Source: Mactra quadrangularis
Lineage: Eukaryota > Mollusca > Bivalvia > Venerida > Mactridae
Length of the DNA stretch: 64,000 bases
Assembly (NCBI GenBank): GCA_025267735.1
Contig: CM046303.1
Span: forward strand, 47,321,253-47,385,252
Direction: 5' to 3'
Shown here: one piece after another, positions 34,346 to 46,645 of the stretch
Numbering within the stretch: the first letter of the stretch is position 1
Layout: every line of letters begins with the position of its first letter
The notes under the pieces: model-generated
Seen by the model: the letters and a program-made list of their open reading frames with translations, nothing else
The model's database searches: none
What the model was told of the DNA's origin: nothing
Program-made: the position numbers and the translations under genes

Positions 34346-35326
34346 ATGGATGCCATTCATACTTTGTCGTTCAGAATTCAGTTGCTGGAACTATGTAATT
34401 CCATGATAGCTCGTACTGCAGAACGACGTCAAAGACGTAGTGAATTCATCATTAAATTTGAAGATTTGATTGAAAGACATGAACAAATAGTGTCAAAGAA
34501 ATGCTCGAGATTGGGTTTGAGACAACACTCATTATGTAAGTACATTCATAGAAAAAATATACTACCAAATATTGACTATAACATAGAAGAAACAGTAAAT
34601 GGTAATGATCCCCCAGTATCGGTAATGTCGGAAGATTCGACGGACCAAATACAGAACATAGTTATTAGTCGTAAAAGTTCTAGAGTTTTGAATAAAGCAT
34701 GTGAAAGTTATAACTCGGATAGTGAAAGAGTTAAAACAGAAAAGAAGCGTGTGGTAAGCGGAAAGACATCGGTTAAAAGCGGTAAATCAAGAGTTCTATT
34801 TGCGAGAAGCGCTTCCAGACAATCTTATGCAACAGATGGACGAATATCAAGAAACTCAAAATTCTCAAAACGAAACTCGAGCGTATCTATTGATAACATT
34901 GAAGAAAATATCATCGATGAAAATATATTAGAACAAACAGAAGGAGAAGCTGAGACGCTACCGAAAGTGACTTTCACATCGGAAGAAGTAAACACAAAGA
35001 AGCAGACGCCGGTGGAAAAGGTTAGGCGTATGTCAATACAGGAAATAGGTACATACTTGAATGATACGGCTCTGAGGCTCTTCAAAGAATCTGTCAAATA
35101 TAACAAGTACTTCTACGCCACAAAGGAGCGAACTACTTTTAACACTGAGAAGTCATTTGTAGAAAAATGCAGTCCGACTCCTCGTCATGCTGTGCGACAA
35201 ACTCTTCCGCGTTTAGCCGTTGCCCGTAAGCAAATAATAAACACATTAGAAAGAGAATCAACATCTATGTATTCTACATCAAGAACAAGTTCTTTTCAGA
35301 AAGTGCATCGGTCGTTGAGGATGTAA
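34346..35326 (+). CDS. Intronless basic protein, unknown family (paralog 1)
   Basis: A single uninterrupted frame of 326 codons with ATG in AAAAATGG context, followed by TAA and an AATAAA at 35,354-35,359. No signal peptide or membrane segment. Residues 9-48 form a charged, probably helical block (FRIQL…ERRQRRSEFI…RHEQI) that aligns gap-free with residues 17-56 of the protein at 46,646 (16 of 40 identical). The middle (about 110-190) is rich in Ser, Arg and Lys and likely disordered. A PKVTF motif near residue 205 also occurs in the paralog. I do not recognise the family and see no enzyme motif. Lack of introns in an intron-bearing genome suggests an old retrocopy or a naturally intronless family. 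Function unknown; a coding gene is well supported by length and by the paralog. Confidence 0.8.
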   Translation: MDAIHTLSFRIQLLELCNSMIARTAERRQRRSEFIIKFEDLIERHEQIVSKKCSRLGLRQHSLCKYIHRKNILPNIDYNIEETVNGNDPPVSVMSEDSTDQIQNIVISRKSSRVLNKACESYNSDSERVKTEKKRVVSGKTSVKSGKSRVLFARSASRQSYATDGRISRNSKFSKRNSSVSIDNIEENIIDENILEQTEGEAETLPKVTFTSEEVNTKKQTPVEKVRRMSIQEIGTYLNDTALRLFKESVKYNKYFYATKERTTFNTEKSFVEKCSPTPRHAVRQTLPRLAVARKQIINTLERESTSMYSTSRTSSFQKVHRSLRM

Positions 35327-35329
35327 CTT

Positions 35330-36790
35330 TTACTGTTTGCAAACTTTTAAAGGAATAAATTGACGAGTAGTTATATAGTTTGTGCTTTTAACGGCATGTT
35401 AATAGACTATGTTATAAATAACAATATATCATAAAATATTTTCTTGTTTGGATAAAACGTGAAGCTCTGTGGCATAACCAATGTACCAGTTATCTTGCTG
35501 TGTCAGACGGCACCCCTTATACAAAGGTATCCTTGTAGAATACGTTTATTGAAAAGAGTAAATAGTATGTACACTTAACAATTTTTCTAGGTATACACAT
35601 ATATTTAGGCATGACTAGGTTGATATGTAAGCTATTTTTATAAAACTTGTAGAAAATGTTCATCAAGTAATATTTCAATTATTAACAATACGAAAATTAA
35701 AATTAAAAAAACTGACTTCTTATAAGCCGTAACAATATTGGCACCAACAACGTACAAATCAACAACAATTGTCGATAACATGTATGGCCACCATCAGCTC
35801 GTTAAACTGCAAGACACATTGCTCGCATTGAGTTAATGCAGTTCTGAATGACACCTGGGGTTTTTATAACCCATTCTTGTTGTCTTGTCGTCTACTCTGC
35901 CTGGGCAGGTCTTTAATACTTCCAGTTTGCTCAAGTTTCATAACAATCAGAGGGCTATGCTAGAAAGCACGGGCAACCAGAAAAAAGTTTCACTTTGTTA
36001 CGATTGCTGGAGGCTTCTGCATGTCAACTACGTTTGTAATATCTCAGCGATGAATATGATGCGCGCAAGACATAAGATAGCAATTCAATTCAATTTATCT
36101 CTCGTCCTGATGAGCCAGCAAGTATCATTCCGATAGCCCGGCTTTTTTATTTCAAGCTCATTTGTCTTATACTTACGACTTGTGAAAGTTTAATGTTCTT
36201 TCAAAATGTCAATATCTACAGATCTCAGCATGAACAAAATAAATGTGTAAGTGTAACCGTTTGGCTCCTTGGAAGTTGGTAAATATGCGGTGATTATTGA
36301 CGTATTAGTGTCACATGAAAGATACAGTACCCCATAGTTGACTCACGAAATTTCGTTTGAATATTTTAACAACTGGAGGGGAAATGTGTATACTTAGAAA
36401 AGTTGTTAAGTGTATACTGTTTTTATGTTTTTATTAAACGTGTTTCCGATTCAAATAAATGGCATTTTACACAACCATTGCCAGACCTTTCAAGGGTGGC
36501 AAGAGTCAAAGCGTTAGAGGTGAGAGGCCGACTAGAAACATGCATATTTCTTGCATTACATTTATGGTGTCAGTTAAGCTGCACCATCACAGCGAGAGAC
36601 GTCACGCAAGCAGATTCGCAAGAAATGTCAGGTCGGCAATACAGTCATGTACTATACTGTATATCTAACCATCATAGGACATATTTAAAAATATTTAAGA
36701 ATATTTATGAATTTGCGTAAGTAGTTGAATTCTGTGCGTGAGATTTTCATTTCTGTTCTAAATGCGTGAGTCTCACGCTGAATGCAGGTA
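35330..36790. other. No gene recognised
   Basis: Contains the AATAAA of the upstream gene. Open frames of 69-105 codons (35,885, 36,403, 36,459) overlap one another in different frames and have no domain or splice support. Confidence 0.5.
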
Positions 36791-36794
36791 TTCA

Positions 36795-37195
36795 TTGCTT
36801 TAGCTGGTTAGAACCAATCGTCGGTTATCCCACGATACATAAATCCGCTATACTGCGTTACATGTTTGTACTGTGGACCATTTGGTTAGGAAAATCTCGA
36901 AATCATGAGTAAATAATGAGACAGTTTCATTGGTTCTGCAAGGAAACCACTGCGGCAAACTAGCCAATGAAATTACGTTTTATATCATAGGTTTGGTTTA
37001 CCGTTCAAAATGAGAAAATAAAAATGTGCGTTGGTTTCTATTTAAAGTAAGAAAACCCTAGTGTGATCATCGTTATTGAAGAATATTTAAATACTGGTTA
37101 CCTGCCATTTCATTGGAAGAAGATTGGTCGCCCCTGCCTCATGCATATTCATGAAAACGCGATTTTTCCAGCCGAACTGTCCACGGTACGTATGA
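36795..37195 (+). repeat. Dispersed repeat family F, uninterrupted copy
   Basis: Two blocks, A (36,795-36,995, with TTATCCCACGATACATAA and AGCCAATGAAATTACGTTTT) and B (37,105-37,195, with CCCTGCCTCATGCATATTCA and CGGTACGTATG), match the opposite strand of 61,870-62,760 in the same relative order. There the middle is occupied by a hAT MITE. Class unknown, non-coding. Confidence 0.75.
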
Positions 37196-37199
37196 GGTG

Positions 37200-40100
37200 A
37201 ATATATTCAATACTGCGTTTTGCCGACTATGATCAGGACTTGGGCCCGTATTATCAAGCGCCTTTCGATCGATTTTAGTCGTAAATCCTAAAAAATAAAA
37301 GTGTTACACTCGGGACATCAAATTTGACCATTTTAACAGAAAGAAATTGTTTTATATGAGAATTTCTTTCTGTTATGTATTCCTGGTGATGTGGTCAACT
37401 ACAGAAAACAATAAATTGATTGCACCTTAATCACATACTTATAAGTTGAATGAAAAGACATTATGTTACACTCAGGACATTTCAAATCGGTTTTAATTAA
37501 AGTGCCATGGTGATTTTTTTAATTTTTATCAACATCATTTAAAATTCTTTTAAAAAAGAAAAGGAAACATTTTTCTATTAAAATGTAATACTGAATTCAT
37601 TTATGAAGCATCTCTTTACTTAAAAGCCTAAATTTATTAAAATTTTCCACTCAAAAGATCGAACAAAATTTTGTAGATGTACTTTTAAAAAATGATGCTA
37701 ATGATATACCAATGAATTATTTGTACAAAATGTGTGGAATTGTTTAAACATAAGTTTAATTTAGCCAAAACGAAAAGAAAAAAACTAATCACCTCAACAC
37801 TTTACAAAGTATTTGATGTTTTTAAAAAGGTAAAAGAAAAAAATTTGACCAGTTATTTAAGCATAACTTTTTTACGAAAAATGTAAACAAGGTGAAATTT
37901 GACAATCCTTTAGCAATTATAAAAGTACATATTAGAAACATTAATAAAATATATATGTCCTGGATTTTTTTTATCTTGAAAAAAGAAAATGTCTTTATTA
38001 TTCTGAAAGTTATTCTGCCTTATTAAAATCTACAGAATTGCCTTATTATAATCTACAGAATTGTTTTGCCTTTTTGCAATCTAATAATTAAAATCATTAA
38101 ATATTAAAAGTAAGTGATGCTTTCAATGTACACGGTAATAGGTTAAAGCAGAGAATTTTAATTGAGTTAAACTTTGTCGATGTCTTCGTTTTTACTCTGT
38201 CTCAAGTTTTAATGATGTTCAAAGAGAGAAATTATTTTTCTCAAGGTCTCATGACAGAGAAGATAATTTATTAATAATTTGATTCATTTAAGACGATACT
38301 TATTTCGTGTGTTTGATGGCAGTAAATGTGTTTAATTGGTAACTTAATAGTCTTTATTTGGGTTCAAATTCTTGTAGGCTTGGCACGAACAAATAAATAT
38401 TGTTCTGTTATTATCTGCTGTTGTTAAGTTTTTATATTTTGTTATTATTTTACTAAGTATAATAAATCAATTTTGTAAACATAGCATGTTATTGTACTTT
38501 TAATTTTGAACTCATCTGTAAATGGGTGAAACACACGGGTCCGCGATGTTGATGTGCAGTTTGAAAGTATATATTCTTACTTGTTTCCCCCCAAAGTATA
38601 GAACCAAGTTTAGTCTTTAAAACAGTATTAAGAACATATAGAAAATCATCTGTCAGTTATAACATTCAACCGAACGAATAAAAACAGGTTGCATACACAT
38701 TGTTGAAAGCGAAAGTAGAATACTGAGGGAATCACTAAGCTATTAATAGATTTGTTTTATGTCGTACTTGCTGAAATTAAACATTTTCAATGGTCGCTTC
38801 TTGTCTTTGCAACATTCTTAGGCCGTTAGGATATCTTTTTTATAGAATTATACTGATGTTGCACAATAACAATATCTTTTCATCAGTAAATGCATATTTT
38901 AACACGAATCTATTTTTAGCTAACCTGACCCACTTGGGTCTAGTTAGGGAACACCCCAAATATTACGAGAAAATAAAGAAATATTTTGCCAAGTATTATA
39001 ACAGTCTGTCTGTTGCATTCACAGTTACAAAATACTTAATTCAAAATAAGGAAATATGAAGTTTTTGTCTTTAAAGTATAGTTGTTATCGGGGTCGATTA
39101 TGTCGGGGGAATCTGGGAATGTCTTTTGTGCAAGTGGCTTTAAAAATGGTTAGACTGCTTTAGGGCTATCGTAGCTGTGTATGGGTGTCCATAAATCACG
39201 CATTTTCTTTTATACTAGTTAAAATCGTATCCCTTTGGCCATTTTTGTACTATTATCCTCAGTGGAAATTTGGCAGTTATATAGAAAGACATTTAGTACC
39301 GACTTTTTTACAAAACCAATATAACGATTATAATGATAAAATTTGCTACTACAAAATATGAAAAGCTGTATTCATGTTAATTTGGCAAAAAATATGACAC
39401 ACTCTGATTTTGAATTATAAAATAGTTCTGACAAAATCCCCGCAAATGTTGATTTTTACATATATGTCCCCATATTGACAACCCAAGACAAACGTTGTAA
39501 GCGTGACACTTGAATGAAGTACATCAGGAGTTCATTAACGTAGTATGTCACAAAGGCATACGTCGATATTAAAGTTTCATAAATTTCATAAAAAGGCGAC
39601 CAAACACTTCTCTTTAGATAAGTCACTGTGTTAATAAAATATCGAGAAAAAGATGCGTTCCACAAACACAAAATTATGAAAATGGAAATAGAAGCAACTT
39701 TTTATCTTCAACGTTATATTGTATAATTAGACTATAGTAGGACACTCCTTTAAATGGAGTCAACTGTGATCCGAGATACAAAGTATCAAAGAAAGGTAAC
39801 TCAAATAGTACTCATCCAAAATATATCGAGTTCTCTACCTTCTTTAATGTAGTCACAATTTTCAGTTTGTTAATTTCCATAAGGAGTAGGTGCAATTCGG
39901 CCAGGAAAATTGTCGATTTTTAAATGTACGATTTCGGCCAAAATAGTTCACATACAAATAGATCTATCTTTAAACTTTAAGAAAATGTAAATATGTGTCC
40001 ATTCAAGTCTATTTTGACTGCTCAAGGGACCCTTCAATAGGGTCAGGTGCATCGAAATTCGCTAAATTAGAAGGATTTTGACCTCTTCTTATGTCATTTT

Positions 40101-40485
40101 CAATACGAGTGCAGCATTGCAAAGATTTGAAATTTTCAGGAAATGTGTAATAAATTTATCATAATAAAATGCTGTACAAAATATAAAATCTTTGTCTTTT
40201 TGCACTCATAATCATTTTATTTTAAAAGTGTTTAAAAATCATCTACTGAAATCCAAGGGACGCAACTTGTACTTGATATTGAGCGTCATTGAAAACGAGT
40301 TTGTAACTAAATTTGTGTGTTTATAGGTCTTACTCTTACTTTAGAACTGAATTAGACATTATTTTCTACGCATTTTCTAATTACATGTACAACTATAAGG
40401 GGAAATCTCCAAATACCTTCATTAAATTCAGTTAAATATCTTGACCTAGGGCTTAGCTAAAAATTATGGTGGCTGATTTATGCCA
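37200..40485. other. No gene recognised
   Basis: Very AT-rich. A small hairpin lies at about 37,337-37,372 (AACAGAAAGAAATTG pairing with AATTTCTTTCTGTT). The 89-codon open frame at 38,790 and the 71-codon one at 39,456 have no recognisable features. Confidence 0.5.
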
Positions 40486-40486
40486 T

Positions 40487-40672
40487 GTCGTATTTTCGTT
40501 TCTTCGCCGCGAAGAAACGAAATAACGTAAACACGAAGAAACGAAAAGACGAAGATACGACAGATACGACAGATGTAAGGGGAAAACACGACACATTTTA
40601 TTTGTCGTATTGTTGTATTTATTTTGTCGTGTGTTCATTTCTTCGTGGCGAAGAAACGAAAAGACGATGATA
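40487..40672. repeat. Palindromic CGAAGAAACGAAA repeat cluster
   Basis: Contains a 29-base palindrome at 40,494-40,522 (TTTCGTTTCTTCGC, C, then its exact complement). At the far end CATTTCTTCGTGGCGAAGAAACGAAAAGACGA repeats the pattern, with CACGACA/TGTCGTG between. The three overlapping open frames here (40,453, 40,485, 40,624) are this repeat. Probably a decayed foldback element. Confidence 0.75.
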
Positions 40673-40673
40673 C

Positions 40674-40965
40674 ACATAGGCGGATCCAGCGGGGGGGGAT
40701 CAGGGTGGTCCGGACCCTCCCCCCTAGAATTTTGAAAATGTACCTGTCCATTAGTGTATTTCTTGCCTGTAAGTCATTTTTAAGTAGCATGAAGCAATTT
40801 TTTTCGGTGCTTGACATAGATTTGATGGTTATGTAGTTTTTATTATCAATATGTTGCATTTTTTCTGCAAAATGTGAATTATGTGGTTGTGATTCGAGGT
40901 TCAGACATCCCCCTAGAAAAGTTCGGACCCCCTCGAAAAGTTCAGACCCCCTGGAAAAAATCCCT
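40674..40965 (-). mobile_element. GGCGGATCC-type MITE, copy 2
   Basis: Begins CATAGGCGGATCCAGCGGGG and, read in reverse, aligns throughout with 49,522-49,797, including AATTATGTGGTTGTG and GTCCGAAC-type strings. It ends at CCCCCTGGAAAAAATCCC, short of the GGATCCGCCCCTG terminus seen in the other copy. Non-coding. Confidence 0.85.
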
Positions 40966-41139
40966 TGTTGAAATCTTATGTATTTATCATGAAAAATTTA
41001 GTTACTTAAGTACCTGTTTTTCTATAAATTATAAGACCGTTACGTACGCACTTTTTTCATTAAAAAACTACTTTTAACTGCTAATTGTTACAAGCAATGT
41101 TTTAAAACATGAACTTTTCTATGATAAGTTGATACATAA

Positions 41140-44100
41140 GTTTGCCACGCGTACTCATATGAAACATTACTCAAAATTAACTCAATCTCAAGTTAGCCAC
41201 ACCTACTTTCTATTCTATTATATAGCGGACCACGCCCCCTATCAATGACGTTAACCACGCCGTCTTACCATATATGGTAAGTGAGATATGCTAATTTTAA
41301 GTAAGTCACGCCTACTCATATGAAACATTACTCAAAATTAACTCAATCTCAAGTAAGACACGCCTACCTTCTATTCTATTATAAAGCTGACTACGCCACC
41401 TATTAATAACGTAAACCACACCCTCCAGCCATATATGGTAAGTGAGATATGCTAATTTTAAGTTAGCCACACCTACTCATATGAAACATTACTCAAAATT
41501 AACTCAATCTCACGTTAACCACACCTACTTTCTATTCTATTATAAAGCTGACCACGCCCCCCTATTAATGACGTTACCCACGCTCTCCTGCCATATATGG
41601 AAAGTGAGATATGCTAATTTTAAGTAAGCCACGCCTACTCATATGAAACATTACTCAAAATTAACTCAATCTCAAGTAAGACACGCCTACCTTCTATTCT
41701 ATTATATAGCTGACCACGCCCTCTATCACTCCCGAAAATCACGCCTTCCTGCCATATATGGTAAGTGAGATATGCTAATTATAGTTTGCCACGCTTACTC
41801 ATATGAAACATTACTCAAAATTAACTCAATCTCAAGTTAGCCACACCTACTTTCTATTCTATTATATAGCTGACCACGCCCCCTATTAATGACGTTAACC
41901 ACGCCCTCTTGCCATATATGGTAAGTGAGATATGCTAATTTTAAGTTTGCCACGCCTACTCATATGAAACATTACTCAAAATTAACTCAATCTCAAGTAA
42001 GACACGCCTACATTCTATTCTATTATATAGCTGACCACGCCCTCTAACACTCCCGAAAATCACGCCTTCCTGCCATATATGGTAAGTGAGATATGCTAAT
42101 TAGAGTTTGCCACGCCTACTCATATGAAACATTACTCAAAATTAACTCAATCTCAAGTTAGCCACACCTACTTTCTATTCTATTATATAGCTGACCAGGC
42201 CCTCTATCACTCCCGAAAATCACGCCCTCCTGCCATATATGGTAAGTGAGATATGCTAATTTTAAGTTTGCCACGCCTACTCATATGAAACATTACTCAA
42301 AATTAACTCAATCTCAAGTAAGACACGCCTTCCTTCTATTCTATTATATAGCTGACCACGCCCTCTATCACTCCCGAAAATCACGCCCTTCTGCCATATA
42401 TGGTAAGTGAGATATGCTAATTATAGTTTGCCACGCCTACTCATATGAAACATTACTCAAAATTAACTCAATCTCAAGTTAGCCACACCTACTTGCTATT
42501 CTATTATATAGCTGACCATGCCCCCTATCAATGACGTAAACCACGCCCTCCTGCCATATATGGTAAGTGAGATATGCTATTTTTTAGTTTGCCACGCCTA
42601 CTCATATGAAACATTACTCAACATTAACTCAATCTCAAGTATGACACGCCTACCTTCTATTCTATTATATAGCTGACCACGCCCTTTAACACTCCCGAAA
42701 ATTACGCCTTCCTGCCATATATGGTAAGTGAGATATGCTAATTATAGTTTGCCACGCCTACTCATATAAAACATTACTCAAAATTAACTCAATCTCAAGT
42801 TAGCCACACCTACTTTCTATAGTATTATACAGCTGATTACGCCCCCTATCAATGACGTAAACCACGCCCTCCTGCCATATATGGTAAGTGAGATATGCTA
42901 ATTTTTTAGTTTGCCACGCCTACTCATATGAAACATTACTCAAAATTAACTCAATCTCAAGTAAGACACGCCTACCTTCTATTCTATTATATAGCTGACC
43001 ACGCCCTCTAACACTCCCGAAAATCACGCCTTCCTGCCATATATGGTAAGTGAGATATGCTAATTATAGTTTGCCACGCCTACTCATATGAAACATTACT
43101 CAAAATTAACTCAATCTCAAGTTAGCCACACCTACTTTCTATTCTATTATATAGCTGACCACGCCCCCTATCACTCCCGAAAATCACGCCTTCCTGCCAT
43201 ATATGGTAAGTGAGATATGCTAATTATAGTTTGCCACGCCTACTCATATGAAACATTACTCAAAATTAACTCAATCTCAAGTTAGCCACGCCTTCCTTCT
43301 ATTCTATTATATAGCTGATTACGCCCCCTGTTAATGACGTTAACCACGCCCTCTTGCCATATATCGTAAGTGAGATATGCTAATTTTTAGTTAGCCACGC
43401 CTACTCATATGAAACATTACTCAAAATTAACTCAATCTCAAGTAAGACACGCCTACCTTCTATTCTATTATATAGCTGACCATGCTTTCTATCACTCCCG
43501 AAAATCACGCCTTCCTGCCATATATGGTAAGTGAGATATGCTAATTATAGTTTGCCACGCCTACTCATATGAAGCATTTCTCAAAATTAACTCAATCTCA
43601 AGTTAGCCACACCTACTTTCTATTCTATTATATAGCTGACCATGCCCCCTATCAATGACGTTAACCACGCCCTCCTGCCATATATGGTAAGTGAGATATG
43701 CTAATTTTAAGTTTGCCACGCCTACTCATATGAAACATTACTCAAAATTAACTCAATCTCAAGTATGACACGCCTACCTTCTATTCTATTATATAGCTGA
43801 CCACGCCTTCTATCACTCAAGAAAATTACGCCTTCCTGCCATATATGGTAAGTGAGATATGCTAATTATAGTTTGCCACGCCTACTCATATGAAACATTA
43901 CTCAAAATTAACTCAATCTCAAGTTAGCCACACCTACTTTCTATTCTATTATATAGCTGACCACGCCCCCTATTAATGACGTTAACCACGCCCTCTTGCC
44001 ATATATGGTAAGTGAGATATGCTAATTTTTAGTTAGCCACGCCTACTCATATGAAACATTACTCAAAATTAACTCAATCTCAAGTAAGACACGCCTACCT

Positions 44101-44553
44101 TCTATTCTATTATATAGCTGACCATGCCCCCTATCAATGACGTAAACCACGCCCTCCTGCCATATATGGTAAGTGAGATATGCTAATTTTAAGTTTGCCA
44201 CGCCTACTCATATGAAACATTACTCAAAATTAACTCAATCTCAAGTTAACCGCGCCTACCTTCTATTCTAATATGTAGCTGATCACGCCCCCTATCAATG
44301 ACGTATACCACGCCCTCCTGCCATATATGGATAGTGAGATATGCTAATTTTAAGTTTTGCGACGCCTACTAAGACCAAACATTACTCAAAATTAACTCAA
44401 TCTAAAGTTAGCCACACCTACCTTCTATTCTATTATATAGATGACCACGCCCCCTACCAATAGCGTTAACCACATCCTCCTGTCATATATGGTAAGTGAG
44501 ATATGCTAATTTTAAGTTTGCCACGCCTACTCATAAAAAGCATTACTCAATTA
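41140..44553 (+). repeat. 161-bp satellite array, 21 units, dimeric
   Basis: Units start TACTCATATGAAACATTACT (first at 41,152) every 160-162 bases, 21 complete and one cut short. Two variants mostly alternate: one with CAAGTTAGCCACACCTACTT and AATGACGTTAACCACG, the other with CAAGTAAGACACGCCTACCT and CACTCCCGAAAATCACG, giving a basic period of about 322. Junction copies (units 2, 7, 13, 19) mix halves of both. Each unit has CCATATATGG followed by TAAGTGAGATATGCTAAT; the 10-mer is intact in 19 of 21. The open frame at 41,442 is satellite. Confidence 0.97.
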
Positions 44554-44559
44554 CCCTTT

Positions 44560-45365
44560 AGATAGTTTTCCGTACTCCAACTATCAATTCATTTTTGACT
44601 AGTAGTCTACGTCTACCGACTTTCAATGGTTGAGCACGCCTTCTTTCTTTGACGATATTTAACACACCTACCATCTGCTGCGGCTGACGTTGTTCTCGTT
44701 TTTATATATACTTTTCTCTTTTGTAAAACTCACATGGCCAAAGCATGCTAGCAAATAATTAGCTGTATATTTGATGTTGTAAAACAGCAGGGCCTCGGGG
44801 ACTGACATTCAATTAATGGTTGTCCCATTGCTCCTGACAACCTACATATACAATGTAAATTGTATATTTGGGTTTAGACAATCTGTTACAATTGAACATT
44901 TGGTTCCTGCTAGTAAAAAATAAAGCTGGCATTTTTTTAATAATGTTGAGCCCTTGGTAGGGTACAGCTAAAATAAATAACTATCTGGGACATTTATTTG
45001 CAAGATTTTACTCCATTTTAATGTATGCATTTTACTATGGATATAAGGAGTTGGACAATTCCAATACATAATATAAAGTAGAAGACAAAAGTATGGCTGA
45101 AACATCTTTGTTACATGTTTATACATGTTTAAATCTATATGACAGACTGTATGTTTCAAATAATTATATATAATAGTCTATCTGGGAATCATAATTATAT
45201 AGCTGTCACATACTTCTTAGAATTTATTGACTTCCTGTAATATCTATGTGTTGGATATTTTTTTCATGTCAAATTGTTACAAATAGTTATCATTTTCAGT
45301 TGCCATTTTGGTATAACACTGGTGTTACAATCAAAAGTAATGTTTTTCTTTTGCCTCTGTACCAG
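44560..45365. other. No gene recognised
   Basis: AT-rich sequence after the satellite edge. The first 100 bases still hold short CACGCC/CACACCTACC words but no full unit. Nothing else supported. Confidence 0.5.
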
Positions 45366-45371
45366 GAATTA

Positions 45372-45734
45372 GGGACTTTAGTCAGTTATCTTTCCCTGAT
45401 AAAATCTGAAGCAATCAAATTGGCAAGTAGGTCCTTACAGTTGGAATCCTCAGATTTTATCATTGAATTCCTATGTAAGGATAACAAAATATTTAATCTA
45501 ATATCTTTCCTGTCAATGAAGATATTTACAGAAGGGATGAAATTTAGATAGTTCTTTACCCTAAAAATACTAAGCTTGAATTTTCTTACAAATTAAATGA
45601 TTTACAAAAAAAAGTTATTTAAGATTAACTTTGGCAAACTGACATTGAAAAGTAAGGGTAAAATCCGAGTAATCCAACTAATTGGACCTATCTATTTCCA
45701 AAGTATACTAGGGAAAATAACTGACTAAAGTCCC
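45372..45734. mobile_element. PIF/Harbinger-like MITE
   Basis: The inverted ends GGGACTTTAGTCAGTTATCT and (reverse complement) GGGACTTTAGTCAGTTATTT are flanked by TTA on both sides (45,369-45,371 and 45,735-45,737). A 3-bp TWA duplication is the PIF/Harbinger hallmark. 363 bases, non-coding; the 101-codon open frame at 45,246 runs into it and is not a gene. Confidence 0.75.
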
Positions 45735-45739
45735 TTATT

Positions 45740-46645
45740 GTACCATTTTGTAGGCTGCTTACAAAAAAGTCAGTTCATTACGGACCCGTTCCTCTCCAGT
45801 ATAGAACTGTTGCTCCCGGTCAATATTTTTTAATGTGAACTTCAATAGCTGGTAAAGCAAGCATGTTGGCTAAACTTGTTTTTATAACAAAGAAAGCCAA
45901 TCCACTTCAATAGATAATTTTGTACATAATATACTTCCATTATCGAAAATCACAGCTTTATTGAACAAAATGTAAACAATTTAAAATACTCATTATTGGA
46001 AACGCACCGGAAGTCCCAGAATAATACTCTGGCGACTGAAACCTTATCAAGCCGTCTAAACAATTAAAGTTCATTGTCGATTCCATTCCGCTGTTGTTTA
46101 ATGCTCGCAAACACCGTTATGGTTTTTAAACTGTTTAATAGCCAGTTAGTCTGTATCACATTGGTGTCAATATTTCACTCAAAGTTTACTTAGATAAGTG
46201 CTATGGAATTTGTACATAATAAATGTCAATACGTATTGAAACAAACGTCAACAATGTACACATGCTATTAACATTCATTTCAAGAATTCGGTTCCGGTTA
46301 TTGACTTGATTTTGGGTGATAGTGCGTACAAGAAAATATCGAGCTTCATTTTCATTTACTTGCCGACACTGTTAGGACAAAATTCACAATCGTTCTTATT
46401 AAATGGAACTATCGTTCTTATTAAACGAAAAAAAGTGTTTGTTTAAAATAACTGCAATGGATTGTAAAACAAATTCGAGAGATACGGATTTGTGGCGCCA
46501 TATTTTCGATCTTTTAAAATATAATTTTGGAAATACGTATAGTTCTTAAAATGGACACTTGCAGTTTAATAGTTAACAGAATACATAGACACTGAATCAT
46601 TTAGTATATTACAACACTACTAGCTTTCTAAACAAAAACAATACC
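45740..46645. other. Upstream region of the 46.6-kb gene
   Basis: No repeat shared elsewhere in the window. No clear TATA element near the ATG at 46,646; the leader is A-rich (ACAAAAACAATACC before the ATG). Confidence 0.5.

Noticed and set aside
38790..39059. 89-codon open frame containing THLGLVREHPKYYEKIKKYF
   Set aside because: The helical-looking stretch is short, isolated, without homolog in the window and without splice sites; likely chance.
41140..44553. CRISPR-like array
   Set aside because: The whole 161-bp unit repeats with no unique spacers, and the genome is eukaryotic; this is satellite DNA.
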